This document shows, piece after piece, positions 8,343 through 17,195 of a DNA stretch of 64,000 nucleotides. Position 1 is the first letter of the stretch, and every line of letters begins with the position of its first letter. The position numbers and the translations under genes were made by a program. The notes under the pieces are model-generated. The model did no database searches. It worked only from the letters and a program-made list of their open reading frames with translations, and was not told where the DNA came from. The stretch is from NCBI RefSeq assembly GCF_900327775.1, contig NZ_OUMZ01000006.1, positions 124,001 to 188,000 on the forward strand. The letters are read 5' to 3'. Origin of the DNA: Roseovarius sp. EL26. Lineage in GTDB: Bacteria > Pseudomonadota > Alphaproteobacteria > Rhodobacterales > Rhodobacteraceae.

Positions 8343-9239
8343 ATGGCAAAGAAGACTAAACAGAGAGGGCTTGGACGCGGCCTGTCTGCACTTATGGCTG
8401 ACGTTTCCGAAGACAATAACAATAATACATCTGATCCCAAGTCACCTGACATTTTGGTCCCGATCGAAAAGGTGCAGCCAAATCCAGATCAGCCGAGGCG
8501 TATTTTTGATGAAGAAAAGCTACAGGAGCTGGCCTCATCAATCCGTGAAAAAGGTGTAATCCAACCCCTTATTGTTCGTAAGCATCCGGAATTAGAAGAT
8601 AATTACGAAATTGTTGCTGGCGAACGACGTTGGAGAGCGTCACAGATTGCCCAACGCCACAATATTCCGGTTCTGGTGCGTGAATTTACCAATACGGAAG
8701 TTTTGGAAGTTGCGATTATCGAGAATGTGCAGCGCGCAGATCTGAACGCCATGGACGAGGCTTTGGGCTATAATCAGCTGATGGATAAATTTGGCCATAC
8801 GCAGGAAAAGCTGGCTGAAGTTCTGGGCAAAAGCCGTAGCCATATTGCCAATTCTGTACGTTTGTTGAACTTACCAAATGAAGTTCAAACCTATGTCCGC
8901 GAAGATCGGCTATCAGCGGGTCATGCCCGTGCGTTAATACCGGCAGGCGATCCAGCGTCTTTGGCGAGGCAGATCATCAAAAAAGGTCTGTCAGTTCGGG
9001 ATGCCGAAAAGATCGCTAAATCGGCGCAAGCTGAGGGTGCAGTAAAAAAGGCCCGGCTGAAAACGCAGCCTACTAAAGATGCGGATACCAAAGCATTAGA
9101 AGGCGACTTGACGGCCAATCTTGGAATGAAGGTCAGTCTTAATCACAAGCCGGGTCAGGAAAAAGGCCAGTTGGTCATTTCGTATGATAGCTTTGATCAG
9201 CTGGATACTATTTGCGGAATTCTGTCTAAATCACATTAA
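8343..9239 (+). CDS. parB: Chromosome-partitioning protein ParB
   Basis: Start set at ATG 8343 (MAKKTKQRGLGRGLSALM, 298 residues), behind a strong AGGGGG; an upstream in-frame codon lies inside parA. ParB is a CTP-dependent DNA clamp that loads at parS. The N terminus has the ParA-activating RGLGRGLSALM peptide. Further on are the CTP-binding segments EKGVIQPLIVR and GERRWRAS, the helix-turn-helix QEKLAEVLGKSRSHIANSVRLL split here as TQEKLAEVLGKSRSH then IANSVRLL, and a C-terminal dimerisation domain. The stop is interlocked with that of the convergent hemW gene. Confidence 0.96.
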   Translation: MAKKTKQRGLGRGLSALMADVSEDNNNNTSDPKSPDILVPIEKVQPNPDQPRRIFDEEKLQELASSIREKGVIQPLIVRKHPELEDNYEIVAGERRWRASQIAQRHNIPVLVREFTNTEVLEVAIIENVQRADLNAMDEALGYNQLMDKFGHTQEKLAEVLGKSRSHIANSVRLLNLPNEVQTYVREDRLSAGHARALIPAGDPASLARQIIKKGLSVRDAEKIAKSAQAEGAVKKARLKTQPTKDADTKALEGDLTANLGMKVSLNHKPGQEKGQLVISYDSFDQLDTICGILSKSH

Positions 9240-10405
9240 TCGCGCAGCAGTTCTGCGGTAACGGCATTCAGCAGCGTGCGCCCTTTAGTCGTCACGCATA
9301 AACGGCTGTCGCAAAGAGTGAGCATTCCTAGTTCCTCTAGGTCTTTGACAATGGCGGGATTCAATTGAGATCCTGAAATTTGCTCATAACGCACCATATC
9401 TACGCCTTCGGTCAAACGAAGACCCATCATAAGGTACTCTTGAGATTGTTCAGTGGCTGACATTTTTGTGATTTGTTGGTCTGAATTTCCTGATTTAACT
9501 TTGGCCAGCCAATCTTCAGGCTTAAGATGTGTTTCTGTCGCATAGCGTTGATTGTTCAAGGTGATACGGCCATGCGCGCCGGGGCCGATGCCGATGTAAT
9601 CACCATAGTGCCAATAAATCAGATTGTGCCGCGATTCAGCGCCCGGCAGGGCGAAGTTTGAAACTTCGTAGTTGTGAAATCCAGCATTTTGGCAGAGTCC
9701 GCGAGTGAATTCAAACATATCGGCGCTTTGATCGTCGTCTGGTAAGCCACGTAATTTCCCGGCCATAAAGCGATCGGCAAAGGCGGTGCCGTCCTCAATG
9801 GTTAGCTGATATAGCGACAGATGATCCCCGGCGAGGGTAAGCGCTTGATTTAATTCAGACTCCCAAGACTGTTGGCTTTGATCTTGGCGTGAATAGATCA
9901 GGTCAAAACTGACACGCGAGAAATGTGTTTTAGCAATATCCAGAGCACGTAGGGCCTCGTCGGCGGTATGCAAACGTCCCAGTCGTTTCAAATCAGTATC
10001 ATTCAACGCCTGAATGCCAAGAGACACACGATTCACACCAGCATTTGCGTATTCCTTGAAACGGTCCGCCTCAACTGAATTTGGATTGGCCTCTAGCGTG
10101 ATCTCAATATCATTGGCTAAGGTCCAGCTGTCACGGACCTTGTCTAAAATACCATGTACTAACGCAGGCTCCATCAGACTGGGCGTGCCACCCCCAAGAT
10201 AGATTGAGTTTAACAAACGTCCGGGGACTAATGCGGCGTATCGCTCAATTTCACTTAGGTATGCCTTGAGCCAAAGCTGTTGATTTATGGTTTGGCGAAC
10301 ATGACTATTAAAGTCGCAATAGGGGCATTTGGCTTGGCAAAACGGCCAGTGCAAATAGAGGCCAAAGCCCCCGTTTTTCCAATCTTCAGGCAAAACAATT
10401 TGCAA
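9236..10405 (-). CDS. hemW: HemW-like radical SAM protein (heme chaperone family)
   Basis: A 389-residue radical-SAM protein of the HemN/HemW family. The cluster motif is HWPFCQAKCPYCDFNSH (CxxxCxxC), followed by GGGTPSLM, LEANPNS and SLGIQALND. Its length and position beside rdgB and rph fit HemW, a heme-binding protein often mislabelled as oxygen-independent coproporphyrinogen III oxidase. The only upstream start is TTG at 10405, directly after an in-frame stop and 20 nt inside rdgB, so initiation is probably coupled to rdgB. The TTG at 10393 is an alternative. Confidence 0.9.
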   Translation of the reverse strand: MQIVLPEDWKNGGFGLYLHWPFCQAKCPYCDFNSHVRQTINQQLWLKAYLSEIERYAALVPGRLLNSIYLGGGTPSLMEPALVHGILDKVRDSWTLANDIEITLEANPNSVEADRFKEYANAGVNRVSLGIQALNDTDLKRLGRLHTADEALRALDIAKTHFSRVSFDLIYSRQDQSQQSWESELNQALTLAGDHLSLYQLTIEDGTAFADRFMAGKLRGLPDDDQSADMFEFTRGLCQNAGFHNYEVSNFALPGAESRHNLIYWHYGDYIGIGPGAHGRITLNNQRYATETHLKPEDWLAKVKSGNSDQQITKMSATEQSQEYLMMGLRLTEGVDMVRYEQISGSQLNPAIVKDLEELGMLTLCDSRLCVTTKGRTLLNAVTAELLRD

Positions 10406-10994
10406 CTAGTTTTTCAAACGCGCGTGCGCGATGGCTGATCAGGTTTTTCGCGGCGGCGTTCATTTCCGCAAATGTCAGATCAGATCCGTCAGGTTGAAAG
10501 ATAGGGTCATACCCGTGACCAAGCTTCCCGCGCATCGGCCAGACAAAGTCGCCGTCGAGCGTTCCGGGGAATACTTCGTCATGACCGTCGGGCCAGGCCA
10601 AAACTAGCGTACAACAAAACCGGGCTTTCCAAGGGCGTTCTTGCCCGGACTGCAGCAGCAAATCATGTGCTTTATTCATGGCCATGGTAAAGTCGCGACC
10701 ATTTTCTGTTTCGGCCCAGTCAGCGGTATACACACCGGGAGCGTTATCCAGTGGCAGGATCTCAATACCAGAATCATCAGATAGGGCAGGTAACCCCGAG
10801 GCCCTGGCCGCGCTATGGGCCTTGATCCGGGCGTTTCCGACAAATGTGGTTTCGGTTTCGTCTGGTTCACCAAGACCCTTTTCGGCGGCACCAATGACAT
10901 GCACTCCGAAAGGCTGAATTAAATCAGAGATTTCTGCTAGTTTGCCAGCGTTATGGGTGGCAACCAGTAGCGTATCGTCGGTGAACTTACGCAT
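10386..10994 (-). CDS. rdgB: Non-canonical purine NTP pyrophosphatase (ITPase/XTPase) RdgB
   Basis: Start at ATG 10994 ([18 protein letters not shown]) gives 202 residues, the normal length; an upstream in-frame ATG lies within rph and adds unrelated residues. RdgB removes ITP, dITP and XTP from the nucleotide pool. Visible motifs are [19 protein letters not shown] with the metal ligands, GYDPIF and [10 protein letters not shown]. The start overlaps the rph stop by 8 nt, and rph-rdgB-hemW form one leftward unit. Confidence 0.94.
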   Translation of the reverse strand: MRKFTDDTLLVATHNAGKLAEISDLIQPFGVHVIGAAEKGLGEPDETETTFVGNARIKAHSAARASGLPALSDDSGIEILPLDNAPGVYTADWAETENGRDFTMAMNKAHDLLLQSGQERPWKARFCCTLVLAWPDGHDEVFPGTLDGDFVWPMRGKLGHGYDPIFQPDGSDLTFAEMNAAAKNLISHRARAFEKLVANCFA

Positions 10995-11703
10995 TGCTGG
11001 CCTGTAGTTGCATAGCAACCAGTTCATCAACGCCTTTTTCTGCCAGATCCATCAACTGGTTCATCTGATCACGGCTAAAGACAGAACCTTCGGCGCTCAT
11101 CTGTACTTCGATCAGCTTTTTCGATCCGGTCATTATGAAATTGCCATCAACACCTGCGTCGCTGTCCTCTGGATAATCCAGATCCAGCACGGGCTGACCT
11201 GCATAGATCCCGCACGACACGGCTGCTACAGGATCAACCAATGGGTCAGAAACGATATCGCCGGCTTTCATCAGTTTGTTGACAGCCAACCGCAGGGCAA
11301 CCCAGCCGCCTGTGATTGAGGCGCAGCGCGTTCCACCGTCAGCCTGAATAACATCACAGTCGATGGTGATCTGACGTTCACCCATGGCAACACGGTCAAC
11401 GCCTGCGCGCAAGGAACGCCCGATCAAGCGTTGGATTTCAACCGTACGACCACCTTGCTTGCCTGCAGTGGCTTCTCGGCGCATACGCGATGTGGTTGAG
11501 CGTGGCAGCATGCCGTATTCTGCAGTGACCCAACCCAGACCAGATCCTTTGATAAAGGGCGGCACACGGTCTTCGATTGTTGCGGTGCACAGAACATGCG
11601 TGTCGCCAATACGGATCATGCAAGATCCCTCGGCGTGTTTGGTAACATTGGTTTCAATTGAAACCGACCGCATTTCATCTAAATTTCGTCCTGAAGGGCG
11701 CAT
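10987..11703 (-). CDS. rph: Ribonuclease PH
   Basis: Start at 11703 ([17 protein letters not shown]) gives 238 residues, matching the family. RNase PH trims the 3' ends of tRNA precursors phosphorolytically. Typical segments are the N-terminal [22 protein letters not shown] and the GVDGNF region near residue 184. It heads the leftward rph-rdgB-hemW operon and is divergent from hrcA across 115 bp. That gap contains TTGCCA-N16-TGTATT toward rph and TTGACC-N17-TTAATG toward hrcA, both modest promoter matches. Confidence 0.95.
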   Translation of the reverse strand: MRPSGRNLDEMRSVSIETNVTKHAEGSCMIRIGDTHVLCTATIEDRVPPFIKGSGLGWVTAEYGMLPRSTTSRMRREATAGKQGGRTVEIQRLIGRSLRAGVDRVAMGERQITIDCDVIQADGGTRCASITGGWVALRLAVNKLMKAGDIVSDPLVDPVAAVSCGIYAGQPVLDLDYPEDSDAGVDGNFIMTGSKKLIEVQMSAEGSVFSRDQMNQLMDLAEKGVDELVAMQLQASNA

Positions 11704-11818
11704 GATCAATCCTCTTTCTGTTGGTTTGGGCAATACAGGGGAGAGCAGGGAGATGGCAAGCCTGATTGACCTTTTTGAATTCCCGCATTTAATGGTTTTC
11801 TGAGGAAGGCACGAACAA

Positions 11819-12883
11819 ATGACAAACGCGAGCAAACTTCTTGATGAATTGAATGAACGCTCGCGCGAGGTGTTTCGCCGGGTTGTGGAAACCTATCTTG
11901 CCACGGGCGATCCGGTAGGATCACGGACTCTGACGCGAGAGTTAAGCGAAAAGGTCAGCGCGGCGACCATCCGCAATGTTATGCAAGATCTGGAATACCT
12001 GGGACTGTTAGATAGTCCCCATATCAGTGCAGGTAGGATACCTACGGAAAGTGGTCTTCGCTTATTTGTTGATGGCTTGCTTGAGGTCAATGATCTGCAG
12101 GTCAAAGACCGAGAAATGATCGACGCTACTGTGGGCAGCAATACACCAGACGTACAAACAGCACTTGATCGTATTGGTGCGGCTTTATCGGGCGTGACAC
12201 AGGGCGCTTCACTGGTTTTGGCGCCCAAACACGAAGCTCCTATCAAACATATCGAATTTGTGGGTCTCGGGGCAGATCGGGCGCTTGTGGTTCTTGTCTT
12301 TGCTGATGGGCACGTTGAAAACCGGGTGTTCACACCGCCACCAGGTTACACACCAAGCGCCATGCGAGAGGCAACTAATTTTATCAACGCACTGATCGAG
12401 GGTAAAACACTGACTGATATCCGTCGTGATATCACGGCGCAGATTTCCCAGAGACGGCAGGAAATCGACAAGCTCTCAAGCGATATGGTCGAAAGCGGTT
12501 TGGCCATCTGGGCAGACGAAGAAGAAAATCATGAGCGATTGATTGTCCGCGGTCGGTCGAATCTTTTACAATCAGACGCCGCCGGAGAAGAGCTTGATCT
12601 GATAAAAACCCTGTTTGATGACCTCGAGCGCAAGCGTGATATCGCCGAATTTCTCGAATTGACCGAAGAAGGCGAGGGTGTGCGCATTTTTATTGGCTCA
12701 GAGAACAAACTTTTTTCACTTTCGGGTTCCTCTTTGGTGGTGTCTCCATATATGAACTCTGATCGAAAGATCGTAGGCGCGGTTGGGATCATTGGACCGA
12801 CGCGTCTGAATTACGGAAGAATTGTGCCGATTGTGGACTATACGGCGCAGTTGGTCGGCAAGCTGATTGCAGACCGAAGCTAG
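11819..12883 (+). CDS. hrcA: Heat-inducible transcription repressor HrcA
   Basis: A 354-residue HrcA. It represses groESL and related genes by binding the CIRCE operator. The N-terminal winged-helix is seen in RREVF-like [21 protein letters not shown], followed by [16 protein letters not shown] and [22 protein letters not shown] precedes the ATG. It sits directly upstream of grpE, separated by 9 nt, as in other alphaproteobacteria. I saw no CIRCE inverted repeat (TTAGCACTC-N9-GAGTGCTAA) in its upstream gap, so autoregulation through CIRCE is not supported here. Confidence 0.95.
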   Translation: MTNASKLLDELNERSREVFRRVVETYLATGDPVGSRTLTRELSEKVSAATIRNVMQDLEYLGLLDSPHISAGRIPTESGLRLFVDGLLEVNDLQVKDREMIDATVGSNTPDVQTALDRIGAALSGVTQGASLVLAPKHEAPIKHIEFVGLGADRALVVLVFADGHVENRVFTPPPGYTPSAMREATNFINALIEGKTLTDIRRDITAQISQRRQEIDKLSSDMVESGLAIWADEEENHERLIVRGRSNLLQSDAAGEELDLIKTLFDDLERKRDIAEFLELTEEGEGVRIFIGSENKLFSLSGSSLVVSPYMNSDRKIVGAVGIIGPTRLNYGRIVPIVDYTAQLVGKLIADRS

Positions 12884-12892
12884 AGGTGAGAC

Positions 12893-13456
12893 ATGGCTGA
12901 AACGCAAAACGAAGAGTTTCTCGACGATATTGATCAGGCAGAGGCCGAAGAAGACGAGATCAACATTGAAGAGATCTCGGATGCCGAGGCAGAGATTGAC
13001 GCCTTGAGGGCGGAACGCGATGCCTATCAGGATAAATTCATGCGCGCGCTGGCGGATGCGGAAAATGCCCGCAAACGCTCTGACAAAGATCGTCGCGAGG
13101 CTGAAAACTATGGTGGGTCACGTCTGGCACGCGACATGTTGCCTGTGTTTGACAACATGAAGCGTGCGGTTGATTCCGTTACCGAGGATCAAAAGCAAGT
13201 CGCCTCAGCGGTGATCGAAGGGATCGAGCTGACGATGCGCGAACTGTTGAACGTGTTCCAAAAACACGGTATTCGCATGATTTCCCCAGAAGTCGGCGAT
13301 CGCTTTGATCCAAATGAACACGAAGCCATGTTCGAAGCCCCGGTTCCCGGCACCAAAGCTGGCGAAATCATTCAGGTCTCAACGCAAGGCTTTATGCTAC
13401 ATGACCGTATTCTGCGCCCGGCGCAGGTGGGTGTATCGTCAAACACCGGATCGTAA
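12893..13456 (+). CDS. grpE: Nucleotide exchange factor GrpE
   Basis: A 187-residue GrpE, the DnaK nucleotide exchange factor. It has an acidic N terminus (about residues 1-40), a long coiled-coil rich in Glu, Ala and Arg (about 40-95), and a C-terminal beta domain with FDPNEHEAMFE and DRILRPAQVGV. GAGGTGAG precedes the ATG. It is transcribed with hrcA and is followed by a strong hairpin terminator. dnaK and dnaJ are not in the window. Confidence 0.95.
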   Translation: MAETQNEEFLDDIDQAEAEEDEINIEEISDAEAEIDALRAERDAYQDKFMRALADAENARKRSDKDRREAENYGGSRLARDMLPVFDNMKRAVDSVTEDQKQVASAVIEGIELTMRELLNVFQKHGIRMISPEVGDRFDPNEHEAMFEAPVPGTKAGEIIQVSTQGFMLHDRILRPAQVGVSSNTGS

Positions 13457-13472
13457 TTTCCTCAGGCTTTTT

Positions 13473-13515
13473 ATTCGGCGCAGTGTGTTAAACACCTGCG
13501 CCGAATTCACTTTTA
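13473..13515 (+). terminator. Rho-independent terminator after grpE
   Basis: Arms ATTCGGCGCAG (13473-13483) and CTGCGCCGAAT (13496-13506) are a perfect 11-bp inverted repeat around a 12-nt loop, followed on the plus strand by TCACTTTTA. The next gene is convergent and its stop lies in the T-rich tail. Confidence 0.8.
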
Positions 13516-14121
13516 GCGGCAGTATGCGCCGTTACCATGTTTTGCCATGTCGAAATGGAAGTGGTCCTTATGATGCGCGTCTGAATTCGGGCCAAGCACC
13601 GTGCCAAAGGGTTTACCACAGGCGGTTTTGTGCATCTTCTTCAGAATACGGCCGTACTTTCCGCCCCCCCAATGCTCCTCAACCGAAATTTCGGATCCGT
13701 TACGCAGGCGGAAGGCTGAAATATCAATTGCATTTCCTTTCGCATGTTCAGACAATTTTGCACCGCGTTGGCTGTTGCGGGTACGACAGGCATAATGCGC
13801 GGCGACTTGGATTTGTGCGACACCTCCACCTGTGTTGCCCACAGCCTTTCGCATTCCTTTCCCGATCCAAGATTTCATTCCCTTGGCGGTTTCACAGCGC
13901 ATCAATGACGGCTGACTTAGTAAGATTCCATTAATCGAAGTGACGCGCACCCCATTATCAAACCCGCATCCTGCCTGGCTGCCTGATACCTTGCCAATAA
14001 ACTCGCCACGAATGTCAGGATCACCACAAACGGCTCCCATGCTGCGCAATGGGTTTGGATTTTGTGAGCCAGAACAACTGCTTAGCAGTACAGCTGCTAT
14101 CAAGATAGCGTGATGCTTCAT
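13513..14121 (-). CDS. Extensin-like C-terminal domain lipoprotein
   Basis: A 202-residue protein that begins [18 protein letters not shown], a lipoprotein signal peptide with the lipobox Cys. The body matches the extensin-like C-terminal family: paired Cys residues (CGDPDIRGEF, GCGFDNGVRV, CETAKGM), SEHAKGNAIDISAF near residue 125 and HHKDHFHFD near 185. The last two resemble the His/Asp zinc-binding layout of M15/VanY peptidases, so a murein endopeptidase role is plausible but inferred. It overlaps the downstream end of the dehydrogenase gene by 4 nt. It likely acts in the periplasm, anchored to a membrane. Confidence 0.85.
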   Translation of the reverse strand: MKHHAILIAAVLLSSCSGSQNPNPLRSMGAVCGDPDIRGEFIGKVSGSQAGCGFDNGVRVTSINGILLSQPSLMRCETAKGMKSWIGKGMRKAVGNTGGGVAQIQVAAHYACRTRNSQRGAKLSEHAKGNAIDISAFRLRNGSEISVEEHWGGGKYGRILKKMHKTACGKPFGTVLGPNSDAHHKDHFHFDMAKHGNGAYCR

Positions 14122-15035
14122 TTTGACCCTCCTCGGCCAAAGTCCGGCGCAGCGGTGTCCTGTCCGGCTTCGATAATTCCCCGGCGTACGGCACGTGTGC
14201 GGGTAAAATAATCATGCAGATGCGCGCCATCATCCGTTCGAATGGCACGTTGCAAGGCAAAGAGCTCCTCGGTAAAGCGTCCCAGAATTTCTAATGTGGC
14301 ATCTTTGTTTGACAAAAATACGTCACGCCACATTGTTGGATCCGAGGCGGCAATTCGGGTGAAATCCCGGAAACCTGCGGCCGAGTATTTGATAACCTCA
14401 GAGTCAGTGACGCGCTGCAAATCATCGGCCACACCGACCATAGTGTAGGCAATCAAATGCGGAACGTGGCTGGTGACAGACAATACCAGATCATGGTGAT
14501 CGGCATCCATGCGCTCGGTCAGGCTACCGAGGCCTTGCCAGAATTTCTCAAGCGCATCGCTTGCCGTGTCATCTGTTCCGTCGACGGGCACGATCAGACA
14601 CCAGCGATTGTCAAACAGTTCAGCAAAGCCCGAGCGTGGTCCGGAATGTTCAGTTCCGGCCAGTGGGTGTGCCGGTACAAAATGAACGTTGTCAGGTAAA
14701 TGTGGTGATACCGCATCAATCACGGCGCGTTTGACGGACCCGACATCGCTGATGGTGGCACCGGGCATAAGTGCTGGTGCGATCTCAGCAGCTACAGCCC
14801 CCATGACCCCGACAGGCACACACAATACAACCAGATCCGCACCTTCGACGGCGTCAATCGCGGTGTCACAGATCCGATCACACAGGCCGATCTCGCGTGC
14901 TGTGTTGCGAGTTTCTTCAGATCGGGCATAGCCAACCACCTCATTGGCCAGACCCGCACGTTTGATAGCCCAGTACATAGATGAGGCGATCAAGCCTAAT
15001 CCAATCAAGGTCACGCGGTCATAAATGGCAGTCAT
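14118..15035 (-). CDS. Prephenate/arogenate dehydrogenase family protein
   Basis: A 305-residue NAD(P)-dependent dehydrogenase that acts in tyrosine synthesis. The dinucleotide-binding GLGLIASSM lies at residues 12-20, followed by [10 protein letters not shown] and the conserved substrate-site segment [15 protein letters not shown] near residue 139. No ACT or chorismate-mutase domain is fused. It overlaps hisC by ATGA, giving a hisC-tyrA-like operon, a common pairing in Rhodobacterales. Whether prephenate or arogenate is preferred cannot be read from sequence. Confidence 0.92.
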   Translation of the reverse strand: MTAIYDRVTLIGLGLIASSMYWAIKRAGLANEVVGYARSEETRNTAREIGLCDRICDTAIDAVEGADLVVLCVPVGVMGAVAAEIAPALMPGATISDVGSVKRAVIDAVSPHLPDNVHFVPAHPLAGTEHSGPRSGFAELFDNRWCLIVPVDGTDDTASDALEKFWQGLGSLTERMDADHHDLVLSVTSHVPHLIAYTMVGVADDLQRVTDSEVIKYSAAGFRDFTRIAASDPTMWRDVFLSNKDATLEILGRFTEELFALQRAIRTDDGAHLHDYFTRTRAVRRGIIEAGQDTAAPDFGRGGSK

Positions 15036-16117
15036 TCGCTGTCTCCCATAAACTGGCCTATGGCGTGTGCCACACGGCGGCAGGATGGTTCATCACCAAC
15101 GGTAATCCGCAGGCAATGGGGCAGGTTGTATCCGCCGACGCGGCGCACAATCAGACCTTGAGATTTAAGGTGATCATCACAGGCTTCTGCAGTTGCCTGA
15201 TTGGCAAAACGAGCCAAAATGAAGTTGGCGCAAGAGGTGTCAGACGGCACGCCATGCCCTGCCAAGGCCTCAGCAAGCCATGCGCGCAAGCGGGTGTTAT
15301 CCGTGCGGCACTTTGCAGTCCAGTTAGTGCTGCGTACAGCAGCCTCGGCCGCGGCAAGCCCTGCCTGCGACAGGTTGAAGGGGCCGCGTACACGGTTAAG
15401 CACATCGATCACATGTTGCGGGCCATATCCCCAGCCAATACGCAACCCACCTAGGCCGTAAAGCTTGGAAAAGGTCCGGGTCATCACCACATTCTGACGG
15501 GCTTCGATCACTTTGAGGCCGCCATCATAACCTTCGACATACTCAGCATAGGCCCCGTCCAATACCAGCATAACCTGTGGCGGCAATGTATCTGCCAAAC
15601 GCGCAATCTCGCCATCACCAATCATGGTGCCGGTTGGGTTGTTTGGATTGGCGATGAATACCAGCTTTGTTCGTTCTGTGCAGCCTGCCAGAATGGCGTC
15701 CACATCAGTGACGCGGTCCCGTTCACGCACTTCGACCGGGGTTGCCCCGGCTGCCAATGCGCTGATCCGGTACATAGCAAAGCCGTGCTCGGTATAGACC
15801 ACCTCATCTCCTGGGCCGGCATAGGCTTGGCACAAAAATGCAATGATTTCGTCGCTACCTGCCCCGCAGATCACCCGTGCAGGGTCAACACCGTGTACTT
15901 CGCCAATTGCGTCGCGCAGGGGTGCGTGATCAGATGATGGGTAACGATGTAGCTCGAATGATGCCTTGCGAAAGGCCTCTTTCGCGGCTTCAGACGGTCC
16001 AAATGGGTTCTCGTTCGAGCTCAGTTTGACGACGCTTGATACACCTTCAACATGTGACGCCCCGCTTTGATACAAAGCGATATCCATGATCCCTGGTTGG
16101 GGGGTGATCTTTGTCAT
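15032..16117 (-). CDS. hisC: Histidinol-phosphate aminotransferase
   Basis: A 361-residue class I/II PLP aminotransferase. Features seen are [12 protein letters not shown] at the N terminus, GAGSDEII near residue 91, NPNNPTG near residue 156, and [16 protein letters not shown] near residue 213 with the PLP-binding Lys. In organisms that pair it with a cyclohexadienyl dehydrogenase, the enzyme may also aminate prephenate or phenylpyruvate. It starts a three-gene leftward unit (hisC, dehydrogenase, extensin-like lipoprotein), all coupled by 4-nt overlaps. Confidence 0.93.
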   Translation of the reverse strand: MTKITPQPGIMDIALYQSGASHVEGVSSVVKLSSNENPFGPSEAAKEAFRKASFELHRYPSSDHAPLRDAIGEVHGVDPARVICGAGSDEIIAFLCQAYAGPGDEVVYTEHGFAMYRISALAAGATPVEVRERDRVTDVDAILAGCTERTKLVFIANPNNPTGTMIGDGEIARLADTLPPQVMLVLDGAYAEYVEGYDGGLKVIEARQNVVMTRTFSKLYGLGGLRIGWGYGPQHVIDVLNRVRGPFNLSQAGLAAAEAAVRSTNWTAKCRTDNTRLRAWLAEALAGHGVPSDTSCANFILARFANQATAEACDDHLKSQGLIVRRVGGYNLPHCLRITVGDEPSCRRVAHAIGQFMGDSE

Positions 16118-16172
16118 GCCTGTTACTCCTTCGCAGGTTTTCTAGCGGGGGGTTACGATCTTGGCCAGCACC

Positions 16173-16206
16173 AAAAAAAAGGCCGCGGCGGTTTCCCGTC
16201 GCGGCC
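16173..16206 (-). terminator. Rho-independent terminator of rpsD
   Basis: On the minus strand, GGCCGCG (16206-16200) and CGCGGCC (16187-16181) form a stem, extended by CG/CG past an A-C mismatch, and are followed by eight T residues (16180-16173). It lies 22 nt after the rpsD stop. Confidence 0.9.
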
Positions 16207-16228
16207 TCTGGCAGAAATAGCGAGTTGC

Positions 16229-16849
16229 TTAGTTCTGCGCGTAGAATTCGATAACGAGGTTCGGTTCCATGATCACTGGATAAGGCACATCAGCCAGACC
16301 AGGCGTACGAACGAATGTTGCGGTCATTTTTGAATGGTCCGCATCGATGTAGTCAGGAACGTCACGCTCAGCCAGTTGTACGGCTTCCAGCAGAACAGCG
16401 ATCTGCTTGGAACGATCACGCACTTCGATCACGTCACCTTCTTTAACACGGTAAGACGGGATGTTGACGCGCTGGCCGTTTACCTTGACGTGGCCGTGGT
16501 TCACGAACTGACGTGCGGCAAACATGGTTGCAACGAACTTGGCACGGTAAACAACCGCGTCCAGACGACGCTCCAGCAGACCGATCAGGTTTTCGCCTGT
16601 ATCGCCTTTTACACGCTCAGCTTCTTTGTAAACGCGACGGAATTGCTTCTCTGTCAGGTCGCCGTAGTAGCCTTTCAGCTTCTGCTTGGCACGCAGCTGC
16701 AGACCGAAGTCAGACAGTTTGCCCTTGCGGCGCTGACCGTGCTGGCCGGGGCCATATTCACGACGGTTTACTGGTGATTTTGGGCGACCCCAGATGTTTT
16801 CACCCATCCGGCGGTCAATTTTGTATTTGGCAGCAGTTCTTTTTGTCAT
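16229..16849 (-). CDS. rpsD: 30S ribosomal protein S4
   Basis: Start at ATG 16849 ([21 protein letters not shown]) gives 206 residues, the standard S4 length; the open frame extends 39 codons further without family similarity. S4 initiates assembly of the 30S 5' domain. The N terminus carries [20 protein letters not shown] and the central part the S4 RNA-binding domain ([25 protein letters not shown]). GGAGATCAG precedes the start. The gene is monocistronic with its own promoter and terminator, as is usual in alphaproteobacteria, where it lies outside the alpha operon. Confidence 0.97.
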   Translation of the reverse strand: MTKRTAAKYKIDRRMGENIWGRPKSPVNRREYGPGQHGQRRKGKLSDFGLQLRAKQKLKGYYGDLTEKQFRRVYKEAERVKGDTGENLIGLLERRLDAVVYRAKFVATMFAARQFVNHGHVKVNGQRVNIPSYRVKEGDVIEVRDRSKQIAVLLEAVQLAERDVPDYIDADHSKMTATFVRTPGLADVPYPVIMEPNLVIEFYAQN

Positions 16850-16957
16850 CTGCTGATCTCCTTCGTTCAAGGTTTCGAAGGGCGTTGTCCTCTCTCCGGA
16901 TTTTGCCGAAGTGACAGGATCCCTTTTGCAAGGGCCACCAACACCAATGAATGCGCG

Positions 16958-16985
16958 CTTATACAAGGGTTGTGGGCAGAGTCAA
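16958..16985 (-). promoter_or_regulatory. Sigma-70-type promoter for rpsD
   Basis: On the minus strand TTGACT (16985-16980), a 16-bp spacer and TATAAG (16963-16958) match the -35 and -10 consensus at five positions each. Transcription would start about 100 nt upstream of the rpsD ATG. Confidence 0.65.
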
Positions 16986-17195
16986 GCGTCGCTTTGCAGG
17001 CAGTAGAGGCATGAAATTAAGGGAGCGAACTGTGGTTTATAAACACCACAAATCAGCGCTTTTGTAATTGGAAATGCTAAGGCTTGGGCGGATATGACGC
17101 GGCTATGACAAATTTTGCCGGTTGTAGCCTTCCTTTATGTCCACAGCTGATTATTGTCTGATCTCAGCGCGCAACAAAAGCTAAGGGCCATTATC
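16986..17195. other. Intergenic region before the ASKHA-ferredoxin gene
   Basis: No gene is visible. An imperfect inverted repeat, TGTGGTTTATAAACACCACA (17031-17050), whose TGTGGT and ACCACA ends are complementary around a TTTATAAA core, could be an operator, but it is disrupted by a 2-nt shift. The promoter of the rightward gene must lie here, but no convincing -35/-10 pair was found. Confidence 0.35.

Noticed and set aside
11704..11818. CIRCE operator upstream of hrcA
   Set aside because: No TTAGCACTC-N9-GAGTGCTAA-like repeat is present in this 115-bp gap.
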